NCBI RefSeq assembly: GCF_030294945.1
Contig: NZ_AP018448.1
Coordinates: forward strand, 3,224,001 to 3,288,000
DNA: 64,000 nt
Direction of reading: 5' to 3'
Origin: Streptomyces graminofaciens
GTDB lineage: Bacteria > Actinomycetota > Actinomycetes > Streptomycetales > Streptomycetaceae
Below are positions 24,301-31,996 of this stretch, piece after piece; position 1 is the stretch's first letter, and each line of letters starts with the position of its first letter. A program made the translations under genes and the position numbers. Under the pieces are notes generated by a model. That model was not told where the DNA came from and did not search any database. It saw only the letters and a program-made list of their open reading frames with translations.

Positions 24301-25188
24301 TCAGAACTTGCACTCGGGTACCCCTTCCAGCCACGCCGGTCCCTTGATGTAGATGTTGGTCATCCAGGCCTTGTAGTCCGGGAGGTACGACCACACGTCG
24401 TTCGTGTAGCCGTCGGACGTCACCTTCTCGGCGTGCTTCTGGCACTCGACGCGGATGGTCGTGGAGTAGGGGAAGGCGTAGACGCGGTCGGCGTTGAGGG
24501 CCGGCTCGGCCTTGGTCCAGACGTCGGTGCCCCAGGTCTGGTGGATGTGGCCGGTCACCTCACCGGTGTTGACACGGACCGCGCCGAAGTAGTTGCCGCC
24601 CAGGCGGACGTCGCTGACCATCAGCTTGGTGCCGGACTCCTTGGCCTCGACCATCTTGCCCGCGCCGAGGTAGATGGCGATGTGGTGCAGGTTCTTCGAG
24701 GTGCCGTAGGCCAGCAGGTCGCCGGGGACGAGCGGGGCGAGGCCCTGGGCGGCGGTGAAGCGATCGGCGGCGCGGTGCGTGTAGTACTGCTGGCTGGCCA
24801 CGCCGTCGAGGATGTCCGAGCCGGTGGCCTGGGCGTAGGCGTGGCGGACCAGGCCCGAGCAGTCGAAGCCGCGCCGCTCCGGGTCGTGCTTGCTGTCCTC
24901 CGGGTCGGTGGGGTCGACGTACCCGTACGTGGCTCCGGGCTGGGAGCCGTGGCCGCCGCCCCATGTGTACCAGGTGCCGGCCGCGACCTCGGCGCAGGCG
25001 GCGGCGATCGCGCGCTCGGCCGCCGCGGAGCCGCCGGGCGCGAGCACCCGGCAATCGGCGGCGGCCGCCTTCGCCGAAGCCGGAGCGGAGGAAGTCGCCG
25101 TGCTCGCGGCGGCCGTGGTCAGTGGCGCCCAGAAGAGAACGGACAGTAGGACGATCAGTGTGCGGATGAGACCGGTCCGGCGCACCAT
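24301..25188 (-). CDS. Secreted NlpC/P60-type peptidase
   Basis: 295 residues. A signal peptide (RTLIVLLSVLFWAPLTTAAA) precedes the mature protein. The NlpC/P60 catalytic Cys is in RGFDCSGLVRHAYAQATG near residue 110, and the His in HHIAIYLGAGKMVEA near residue 166. The front section contains TWYTWGGGHG, also usual in this family. These enzymes cut peptide bonds in peptidoglycan. A C-terminal segment of about 90 residues (after VNTGEVTGH) is not recognised. ATG 25188 has GGGGG upstream; the longer frame runs into a hairpin and MITE and is not coding. Confidence 0.85.
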   Translation of the reverse strand: MVRRTGLIRTLIVLLSVLFWAPLTTAAASTATSSAPASAKAAAADCRVLAPGGSAAAERAIAAACAEVAAGTWYTWGGGHGSQPGATYGYVDPTDPEDSKHDPERRGFDCSGLVRHAYAQATGSDILDGVASQQYYTHRAADRFTAAQGLAPLVPGDLLAYGTSKNLHHIAIYLGAGKMVEAKESGTKLMVSDVRLGGNYFGAVRVNTGEVTGHIHQTWGTDVWTKAEPALNADRVYAFPYSTTIRVECQKHAEKVTSDGYTNDVWSYLPDYKAWMTNIYIKGPAWLEGVPECKF

Positions 25189-25294
25189 GCCGGAACCCCC
25201 GTTTCGTGTTGGCTCGGACGAAGCTCGTGTCGGGTGCCGTGTCTGGAGTGGTCGCACAGCAGCCTGCCGGTGCGGAGCCGTGGTCGTCGAGGAC

Positions 25295-25328
25295 TTTCCC
25301 GTTGCCCGTACGGACGGGCAACGGGAAA
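25295..25328. promoter_or_regulatory. Long palindrome upstream of the NlpC/P60 gene
   Basis: A perfect 15-bp inverted repeat (TTTCCCGTTGCCCGT, 4-base loop, complement) about 107 bases upstream of the start, followed by a GGGAAAC copy. A closely similar element lies upstream of the lipoprotein gene at 31719-31754. It may be an operator or a leader RNA hairpin. Confidence 0.55.
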
Positions 25329-25366
25329 CACCCGGGAAACCCCCTCCCAGCAGGGCAGTCGGCCGT

Positions 25367-25547
25367 CTAGGGCGTGTTTCGAAAGTGACGTCGTCCGCCC
25401 GGAGGGCGGGGCCCGCGGCGTCTGGTGCGGTGCATCGCAAGGCGGAGGGTCGTCCGCGTACTGGGCGTACGCGGACGACCCCGACAACGCGGCGAGGTGC
25501 CGTGCCAGACGCCGCGGGGCAGACGGGACTTTCGAAACACGCCCTAG
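25367..25547. mobile_element. 181-bp MITE-like element
   Basis: Perfect 20-bp terminal inverted repeats (CTAGGGCGTGTTTCGAAAGT and its complement at 25528-25547) flank a non-coding core. The core contains further nested inverted repeats: a CCGCGGCGTCTGG pair and GGTCGTCCGCGTAC with its complement around a 5-base loop. The outer CTAG may be the target duplication itself, which suggests IS5-like (YTAR) or TA-targeting transposases. There is no transposase gene, so it is non-autonomous. It sits between the WD40 gene and the NlpC gene. Confidence 0.8.
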
Positions 25548-28500
25548 CCCCTACTGCCTGACCCACATGCCCCCTCCGGCGACACCGGCAGATCCGGCAG
25601 CAGCGCCTCGCGTTCCCGCGCCCCCATGCCCGCACGCAGCCGACAGATCACCGTCAGCCGGGCGCGGGGGTCGAGGTCCCACAGCCGTACCGTGCCGTCG
25701 GTGCTGCTGCTGGCCACCGTGCGCCCGTCGGGGGCGAAGTCCACGCCCCACACCGCGTTCGTGTGACCGGTCAGGGTGGCCCACAGCCGGCGCCCGGGCA
25801 CGTCCCACAGGCGGACCGTACGGTCGTTGCCGCTGCTGGCGAGCGTACGGCCGTCGGGGGAGAACGCGATGCCGCGCGCGGAGCCGGTGTGGCCGGTCAG
25901 GGCCGCCTCGAAGCGGTGTGCGCGGACGTCCCACAGGCGGACCGTGCCGTCGTTGCCGCTGGTGGCGAGGGTGCGGCCGTCGGGGCTGAAGGCGACGCCG
26001 CGGACCGCGCCCGTGTGACCCCTGAGCGTGGCCGACCGGCGGCGCTCGGAGACGTCCCACAGCCGTACGGTCAGGTCGTCGCTCGCGCTGGCGAGGGTCC
26101 GGCCGTCGCGGCTGAAGGCGACGTCGTTGACGAAGTCCTTGTGGCCGGTCAGCTTCGCCAGCTGGGTGCGCCCGGCCACGTCCCACAGCCGGACCGTACG
26201 GTCGGCGCCCGCGGAGGCGAGGGTCCGGCCGTCGGGCGAGAACGCGACGGAGAAGACCTCCCCTGCGTGGCCGGTCAGCGTGTCGAGCGGCTTGCGTCCG
26301 GGCACGTCCCACAGCCGGACCGTGCCGTCCGAGCCCGCCGACGCCAGGGTCCGCCCGTCGGGCGAGAAAGCCACCGAGAAGACGGTCTCGGTGTGGCCCT
26401 GCAGCGACTTGAGGAGCTTGTGCGTCCTCGCGTCCCACAGCCGTACGGCGTGGTCGGCGTCGGCGGTGGCCAGCAGTTTGCCGTCGGGGCTGTACGCGAC
26501 CTGCCAGACCTCGGTGAACGGACGGGCCGTCAGTACCGGTCCGCCCAGCTTCCACAGGACGACGGACTGGTCGAAGCCGGCCGTCGCCAGCAACGCGCCG
26601 TCGGAGGACACGGCCACGCCCTGGACGTAGTCGGTGTGACCGGCGAGCGTGGCGGTCTGCCGGCCGCTGCGCACGTCCCACAGCCGGGTCGTGCCGTCGC
26701 CGACCGCGCCGACGACCGTGCTGCCGTCGGGCGTGTACGTGACGGCGTTGATGTCGTCGCTGCTCCCCGTGAACGTCGCCGTCTGCCGCCCGCTGCGCAC
26801 GTCCCACAGCCGTACGGTCCGGTCGATGCCCCCGGAGGCGACCTGGCGGCCGTCCGGTGAGAGCGCCGCGCCCAGCACCTCGTCGGAGTGTCCCTCTAGG
26901 ACGGCGAGTCGGCGGAGTCGGGCACTGTCCCAGACCCGTACGGTCCGGTCGGCGCCCGCCGAGACGAGGGCCCGGCCGTTCTTCGCGTACGCCAGCGCGT
27001 TGAGGGTGCCCTTGTGACCGGTCCGGGAGGCGGCGAGCCGGGTGGTCCGGCCGGTGTCCCACAGCTGGACCGTGCCGTCGGCGGTCGCGACGGCGAGCCG
27101 GCGTCCGCGCGGGTCGAAGGCGACCGCCCGGGACCCCTTCGTACTCGCGGAGAGCAGCGCCTTCCTGCGGTGGCTCGCGATGTCCCACAGGCTCACGGGC
27201 CCGTCCGTGGAGGTCGCCGCGAGCGTACGGCCGTCGGGGCTGAAGGCGACCGAGCGGACGCGTCCGGGGATGGGGAACGTGGCGGTCCTGCGGTGGTCGG
27301 AGACGCGCCGCAGGGTGACCGTGCCGTCCGAACTGGCCGTCGCCAGCGAACGGTTGTCCGGCGCGAAGGCAACCGCGTTGACCGGCCCGGTGTGTCCGCC
27401 GAGCCGGGCGGAGAAGGGCTGCGACTGGGTGCTGAGCAGGGCGCCGCGCGCCTCGGCGGTGGCTCCGGCGCGGTAGGCCTCCTCGGCGAGCAGCATCGAC
27501 GCCTCCGGCCGGCCCCCGGCGAGGGACGCGGAGCGTACGGCGAGGGCCTGGGAGCGGGCGATCCGTTCCTGGTCGAGGGCGCCCGCGCGCTGCTGGTAGG
27601 CAAGGGCGCCGGCGGTCAGGGCGAGGCCCAACAAAACGGCGAGCGTGGCCAGCATGCCTTGGCGCAGCCGGACCTGGCGTCTGGCCTGGGCCCTGCGGCC
27701 GTCCTCCTCCGCCTGCCCGGCCCGCAGGAACTCCTCCTCACCGGAACTGAGCCGGCTCCAGCCCTCCAGCTCGTCGGCCCACGCCCGTGCGGTGTCCAGT
27801 CGGGTGCCCCGGTAGAGGGCGGACGGGTCGCGGTTCTCGCGCTCCCATTCGGCGGCGGCGTGGGCGAGTTGCTGGTGGAGCAGCAGGCCTGCCCGGTCGG
27901 CGTGGATCCAGTCGCGCAGTCGGGGCCAGGCGTGCAGCAGGGCCTCGTGGGTGATCTCCACGGTGTCGCTGTCGAGGGTGATCAGCCGGGCCCGTACGAA
28001 GGCGTCGAGCGCGGCGGCGGCGCCGTCCGCGTCGGCGAGCTGTGCCATCAGGGCGGCGCGGCTCATCCGGCGCCGGGTCGCGCCGGTGCCGTCGGCGACA
28101 TGGACCAGCCGGGACAGGACGCGCCGGATGGTCTTCTGCTCGGCCGGGTACAGCTGGGCGAACACGCTTTCGGCGGTGCGGGCGATGGCGCCCCGGATGC
28201 CGCCGGCCCGCTCGTACCCGGCGACGGTCAGCGCGGACTTGTCGCGGCGCTGCCAGGTGGCGAGCAGGGCGTGGGAGATGAGAGGAAGGGCGCCGGAGGG
28301 GGTGTCGTCGCTGTGCGCCGTCGTACCGGGCTCGTCGCTCAGGCCGGCGTCGCGCAACAGCAGGGGCACGAGGCCCGCTTCGAGGGTGACTCCGGCGAGT
28401 TCCGCCGGACGTGTGATCGATTCTCGCAGTTCCGCCACGGTCATCGGGGAGAGGACGAAGAGTCCGTCGGTGAGGACCGGGGTGAGTTCGGGGTGGTCCA

Positions 28501-29446
28501 GACAGTTGCCGGTGAAGTCGGCCCGCATGCCGAGCACCACCACGGCGGGGTCGTGCGCGCGCTCCGCCGATCGCGCGGTCGCGAGCGTACAGAGCACCCG
28601 GACGAAGGCGCGCCGCTCCTCCGCGTCGGTGCACAGGGTGAACAGCTCCTCGAACTGATCGACGATCAGGACGGGTCGCGGGGGCGGCGGCCGCCGGTCC
28701 CCGGCGGTCGCGGGTGACGGATCGTCCGCCATCGCGCGTACGGCGTCGAGCAGCGCGTCAGGGTTGCGCCGCACGTCGTCCACGGTGATGCCGAGGTCGC
28801 CGCCCACCGCCTTCGCGGTGCGTTCCAGCAGTTCGTCCAGCGGGCGCGAGGTGGGCGTGAGGGGCACCACCGGCCAGCGGTCGGCCCCGGGCATGGGGAA
28901 GTCGCCGCGCCGCAGGGCGGTGACGAGACCGGCGTTGAGCAGGGACGACTTTCCCGCGCCCGAGGGGGCGACCAGCATCAGCGGTCCGCTCCCGACCCGG
29001 GCGAAGACCCGCTCGACGAGTGCGGCCGTCGCCCGCTCCCGTCCGAAGAACCACTCCGCGTCCTGCGGGGTGAACGCCGACAGACCGCGGTACGGACAGG
29101 CGACGTCGGCCTGCCCTTCGGGGCCGCCGGACTCGGCCCGGCCGACGTCTTCCGGCGACGACGGCTGCTGCTGCACCAGCCGCAGCAACTCGCCGTCGGC
29201 GCACAGCACTTGGTCGCAGAGCCGGGCGACGTCGACGGTCGCGCGCTTCGTACCGGTCTCGATCTTGCTGAGGTAGCCCTTGCTGTAGTGCGTCTGACGG
29301 GCCAGGTCGGTGAGCGACAGCCCGCGTTCCTGCCTCAGTCTTCTCAGTTGGGCGGGGAAGGACCGCGTGGTCGGCGCGGCCTGGTCCCGTTCGTTCCGGT
29401 GGTCTGTTCTATCTCCGTACAGCGGCTCGCCCAAGGCGTCCCCCAT
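25544..29446 (-). CDS. HTH-nSTAND1 NTPase-WD40 protein
   Basis: 1300 residues. Residues about 30-90 are an XRE-type helix-turn-helix (LRRLRQERGLSLTDLARQTH). Then comes an nSTAND1-type NTPase: CPYRGLSAFTPQDAEWFFGR, Walker A APSGAGKSSLLNAGL, and Walker B VLIVDQFEELFT. A single membrane segment near residue 600 (MLATLAVLLGLALTAGALAY) precedes 14 WD40 repeats, enough for two seven-blade propellers. The last six repeats are nearly identical to each other. Such proteins are thought to be signal-sensing or conflict proteins triggered by ligand binding at the propeller. No kinase domain is present. ATG 29446 is the likeliest start. The TAG stop falls in the MITE terminal repeat. Confidence 0.87.
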   Translation of the reverse strand: MGDALGEPLYGDRTDHRNERDQAAPTTRSFPAQLRRLRQERGLSLTDLARQTHYSKGYLSKIETGTKRATVDVARLCDQVLCADGELLRLVQQQPSSPEDVGRAESGGPEGQADVACPYRGLSAFTPQDAEWFFGRERATAALVERVFARVGSGPLMLVAPSGAGKSSLLNAGLVTALRRGDFPMPGADRWPVVPLTPTSRPLDELLERTAKAVGGDLGITVDDVRRNPDALLDAVRAMADDPSPATAGDRRPPPPRPVLIVDQFEELFTLCTDAEERRAFVRVLCTLATARSAERAHDPAVVVLGMRADFTGNCLDHPELTPVLTDGLFVLSPMTVAELRESITRPAELAGVTLEAGLVPLLLRDAGLSDEPGTTAHSDDTPSGALPLISHALLATWQRRDKSALTVAGYERAGGIRGAIARTAESVFAQLYPAEQKTIRRVLSRLVHVADGTGATRRRMSRAALMAQLADADGAAAALDAFVRARLITLDSDTVEITHEALLHAWPRLRDWIHADRAGLLLHQQLAHAAAEWERENRDPSALYRGTRLDTARAWADELEGWSRLSSGEEEFLRAGQAEEDGRRAQARRQVRLRQGMLATLAVLLGLALTAGALAYQQRAGALDQERIARSQALAVRSASLAGGRPEASMLLAEEAYRAGATAEARGALLSTQSQPFSARLGGHTGPVNAVAFAPDNRSLATASSDGTVTLRRVSDHRRTATFPIPGRVRSVAFSPDGRTLAATSTDGPVSLWDIASHRRKALLSASTKGSRAVAFDPRGRRLAVATADGTVQLWDTGRTTRLAASRTGHKGTLNALAYAKNGRALVSAGADRTVRVWDSARLRRLAVLEGHSDEVLGAALSPDGRQVASGGIDRTVRLWDVRSGRQTATFTGSSDDINAVTYTPDGSTVVGAVGDGTTRLWDVRSGRQTATLAGHTDYVQGVAVSSDGALLATAGFDQSVVLWKLGGPVLTARPFTEVWQVAYSPDGKLLATADADHAVRLWDARTHKLLKSLQGHTETVFSVAFSPDGRTLASAGSDGTVRLWDVPGRKPLDTLTGHAGEVFSVAFSPDGRTLASAGADRTVRLWDVAGRTQLAKLTGHKDFVNDVAFSRDGRTLASASDDLTVRLWDVSERRRSATLRGHTGAVRGVAFSPDGRTLATSGNDGTVRLWDVRAHRFEAALTGHTGSARGIAFSPDGRTLASSGNDRTVRLWDVPGRRLWATLTGHTNAVWGVDFAPDGRTVASSSTDGTVRLWDLDPRARLTVICRLRAGMGAREREALLPDLPVSPEGACGSGSRG

Positions 29447-29537
29447 GGCAGTGTGCCCAAGCCGTGAGACGGCGGGGGCCCAGGTTACTGCGGGGGCGGT
29501 CGGGGCAACCAAGCCTTTCACTCGGAGTGGCGAAAAC

Positions 29538-29579
29538 ACGAACGTCCGGAACCGCGGGCAGTCGGTTCCGGACGTTCGT
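29538..29579 (-). terminator. Rho-independent terminator of the I36-like genes
   Basis: A perfect 17-bp stem (29538-29554 with 29563-29579) with an 8-base loop. On the minus strand it is followed by GTTTTC. It lies seven bases after the stop at 29587. Confidence 0.8.
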
Positions 29580-29586
29580 CGGACGG

Positions 29587-30030
29587 TCAGGTCAGAAAGA
29601 CCGCACAGGAGTTTCTGTTCACCCACTGGTGCGAGCTGATGTTGTCGTTCACCGGGGCGCCGTTGCTGAACCGGCTGTCGGACAGGTCGTCTGCGTACAG
29701 CTCCCCCGGCAGGAGGCAGACGTGGCCGCCGCTGACGTCGGAGTTCTCGTAGAACTTGGCGACGTCCGGGCCGCCGGGATATCCACGGTTCATGACCGCC
29801 GACGCCCTGTCGTCGGCGTCGGGTCCCCAGTCGCCGCTCACCGGGATGCCCGGCAGAGGGTTGCCCAGGCAGTTCGGGGCGTCCCAGGCGTAGATCCTGC
29901 CGTCGCGCGGACCGACCTTGTCGGCGCAGCCCGCGACGACGCTTTCGGCCGCCTGCGCGGCCGTGGTGGGAACGGCGACGCCGAGCACGGTGAGCCCGAG
30001 GAGCGTCGCTGTGGTGGTGAGCCTGCGCAT
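29587..30030 (-). CDS. Secreted I36-like/beta-gamma-crystallin-type protein
   Basis: 147 residues. The signal peptide (MRRLTTTATLLGLTVLGVAV, cleavage near A-Q-A-A) is followed by a small Cys-rich domain with IYAWDAPNCLG, DRASAVMNRGYPGG and CLLPGELYADDLSD. The pattern resembles the peptidase inhibitor I36 (SMPI) and beta/gamma-crystallin-like small secreted proteins of Streptomyces. Four or more cysteines probably form disulfides. It is a tandem paralogue of the next gene upstream (same signatures, about half identical). A protease-inhibitor role is possible but unproven. Confidence 0.8.
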   Translation of the reverse strand: MRRLTTTATLLGLTVLGVAVPTTAAQAAESVVAGCADKVGPRDGRIYAWDAPNCLGNPLPGIPVSGDWGPDADDRASAVMNRGYPGGPDVAKFYENSDVSGGHVCLLPGELYADDLSDSRFSNGAPVNDNISSHQWVNRNSCAVFLT

Positions 30031-30128
30031 CGTGTGTTCCCCCCTCGCGTTGGTGTGACGTGCGGCTCGGGCAGGGGCCGGGCGGCCCGGGGTGGTCGGT
30101 CCCGGGCCGCCCGTGCCGGCCGGACTGA

Positions 30129-30578
30129 TCAGGTCAGCAGGGTTCCGCAGGCGTCGCGGTTCACCCACTGGTGCGACATGATGTTGTTGTCCACCGTGAT
30201 GTTGTTGGTGAACGTGTTGTCGGTCAGGTTGTCGGCGTACAGCTCGCCCGGCAGGAGGCAGGTGTGGCCTCCGCCGCGGCCCGTCAGGTAGTAGAACTTG
30301 ACGATCGCGTTGTTGCCGGTGAAGCCGCGGTTCATGACGGACGAGGCCCTGTTGCTGGCGTTGCCCCAGTTGTCGCTGTTCCCCGCGTCGACGATGATCG
30401 GGTCGCCCTGGCAGTCCTGGAAGTCCCAGGCGTACATGTTGCCGTTGCGCGCCCCCCACTTGCTGTCACAGCCGGGGCCGCGGACGGCACTGTCGGCCGC
30501 CTGCGAGGTGGTGGCGGGTACGACGACACCCAGGGCGGTGAGCCCGAGAAGCGCTGCCGTGACGGTGAACTTGCGCAT
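30129..30578 (-). CDS. Secreted I36-like/beta-gamma-crystallin-type protein, paralogue
   Basis: 149 residues. A similar signal peptide (MRKFTVTAALLGLTALGVVV) and the same motifs in order: MYAWDFQDCQG, NRASSVMNRGFTG, VKFYYLTGRGGGHTCLLPGE, LYADNLTDNTF, and MSHQWVNRDAC. The start is ATG 30578 with GGGGAAAC upstream. Together with the downstream copy it is a tandem duplication; both end in a short hydrophobic L-L-T/F-L-T. Likely extracellular, possibly an inhibitor or calcium-binding protein. Confidence 0.8.
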   Translation of the reverse strand: MRKFTVTAALLGLTALGVVVPATTSQAADSAVRGPGCDSKWGARNGNMYAWDFQDCQGDPIIVDAGNSDNWGNASNRASSVMNRGFTGNNAIVKFYYLTGRGGGHTCLLPGELYADNLTDNTFTNNITVDNNIMSHQWVNRDACGTLLT

Positions 30579-30695
30579 GGTGTTTCCCCTCGTTTCGTTG
30601 GTGATGCGTGGGTGGTGGTGCGCCGGTGGCGGCACGTCGGGCGGTGGCCCGTGTGCCGTCACCGGTGGGCGGTGTGCGTCCGGGGCACGAGGTGG

Positions 30696-31631
30696 TCAGT
30701 CGCGCTCCGGAACGATGCGCACCGCCCGGTCGTAGGCCTGCCGACCGAGGTCGCGGTAGGTGTCGACGTCCTTGCCGAACCGGTCGCGCAGGCGGTCCTG
30801 GTAGTACGTCTCCCGGGCCGACGCCACGGCTCGGAGGGACGTCTCACGGGCGCAGGTCGCGTCCGCGACGGCGGTCTTCCGCTCGGCGGCGAACGCCTCG
30901 TCGGCGCGGGCGGCGCCCAGCCGACTGGTGTTGACCCGGGCGGCGTCGCGGGCCGCCTGGGGGTCCTTGTAGGGCTGTCCGGCCTTCTTCATGCACCGGG
31001 ACCACGCCGCCAGCGCCGAGGTGAGCCGGCGGTCCTTCATGAGCTCATCGGCGTAGAGGGCGTTGAGGCCCATGGCGACCTTGCTCGTGCGGAACCACTC
31101 GGCCGGGTCGCCGTAGAGCTTGCGCTCGGCCTCTTCCGTGCAGCCGCCGAGCTGTTTGCGGATCTCCCCGCCGCCCGGCAGCGGTGCCGTGAGCATGCGG
31201 GCGCTTTCGCCGCCGTCGAGCGCGGTGTCGAAGGCGGCGCGCCTGGACGCGGAGAGGCCCTGGCGGTAGGTGCCGATGGGGTTGCGCTCATGGACGCGCT
31301 CGCTCTTCGCGTCGATCCGGCCGCCGTAGCCGTACGTACGGGCCCACGCCACGTCGTCCTGGACGTAGCGCACCGGGCGGCTCTCGCGCAGGGTCAGTGT
31401 GCGGTCCTCCCAGTATTCGAAGCCGTGGCGTTTCATGCACCGCTTCGTCAGGCGCTGCTGGGCGTCGCTGACGCGCAGCTCCTGCTGCCAGGTCAGCGGC
31501 TCGGGCCGGGCCTGACGGGCGGCCGTGGTGGCCGGGCCCGACCTTGCGGCACCGGTGTCTTCGGTGCATCCGGTCGCGGTGGCCGTCACGGCCGTCACGA
31601 CTGCGCACAGCGACATGAGCGTGCGTCTCAT
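30696..31631 (-). CDS. Predicted lipoprotein, Cys-rich, function unknown
   Basis: 311 residues. The N-terminal signal ends in a lipobox (TATGC, lipid-bearing Cys22). The mature part is alpha-helical and charged, with paired Cys/Met motifs (KRCMKRHGFEYWEDR, WSRCMKKAGQPYKD) and GCTEEAERKLYGDP. Such two-part C-M-x3-G-F patterns are seen in Streptomyces lipoproteins of unknown role. ATG 31631 is the natural start. A palindromic element upstream (31719-31754) resembles the one before the NlpC/P60 gene. Confidence 0.75.
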   Translation of the reverse strand: MRRTLMSLCAVVTAVTATATGCTEDTGAARSGPATTAARQARPEPLTWQQELRVSDAQQRLTKRCMKRHGFEYWEDRTLTLRESRPVRYVQDDVAWARTYGYGGRIDAKSERVHERNPIGTYRQGLSASRRAAFDTALDGGESARMLTAPLPGGGEIRKQLGGCTEEAERKLYGDPAEWFRTSKVAMGLNALYADELMKDRRLTSALAAWSRCMKKAGQPYKDPQAARDAARVNTSRLGAARADEAFAAERKTAVADATCARETSLRAVASARETYYQDRLRDRFGKDVDTYRDLGRQAYDRAVRIVPERD

Positions 31632-31718
31632 GGGTCCAGCCCCCCTTTGGCCTCAGTGGTCCGTCCTGCTGCGTGCTGACGAATCCAGAGTTGCCCCGCC
31701 GCTCACCGGGGTCGACGG

Positions 31719-31754
31719 GTTTCCTGTTGCCCGCCGGGCGGGCGGCCGGGAAAC
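31719..31754. promoter_or_regulatory. Palindrome related to the NlpC upstream element
   Basis: GTTTCC (31719-31724) and GGAAAC (31749-31754) bracket an inner GCCCGCC/GGCGGGC pair. The layout TTTCC-TGTTGCCCG-CGGG-GGGAAAC, plus a trailing GGGGAAACAC, matches the element at 25295-25328. It lies about 90 bases upstream of the lipoprotein start. Confidence 0.5.
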
Positions 31755-31930
31755 AGGTAGTGACCAGGGGAAACACGGGGTTGGAGGCAACGCCGGAGTC
31801 GTACGCGAAGGCGGGCGAGCGCCACAGCGGAGTCATGGCGGGCACATGGCGGACTCAAAGCGGAACCCTGTCTTGCAGAAAGCCCTGCGCAATCCATTGA
31901 CGCGCACATGCCTCCCTCTTATCTTCTGAC

Positions 31931-31959
31931 CGAAGTTCCGTACAAGAGACGAAATTTCG
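31931..31959. promoter_or_regulatory. Two similar short palindromes before the GH43 gene
   Basis: CGAAGTTCCG (31931-31940) and CGAAATTTCG (31950-31959), 19 bases apart, in the AT-rich stretch before the arabinofuranosidase start. Candidate operator; no adjacent regulator. Confidence 0.35.
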
Positions 31960-31996
31960 AACAACAACCTCACGCCTCAGGGCAGTTCACGCAGAA

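Noticed and set aside
27014..28717. 567-codon plus-strand frame opposite the nSTAND gene
   Set aside because: Gly/Arg-rich without domains, while the minus strand codes for Walker motifs and WD repeats.
25544..29446. Ser/Thr kinase with WD40 domain
   Set aside because: No kinase motifs; the N-terminal half is HTH plus a P-loop NTPase.
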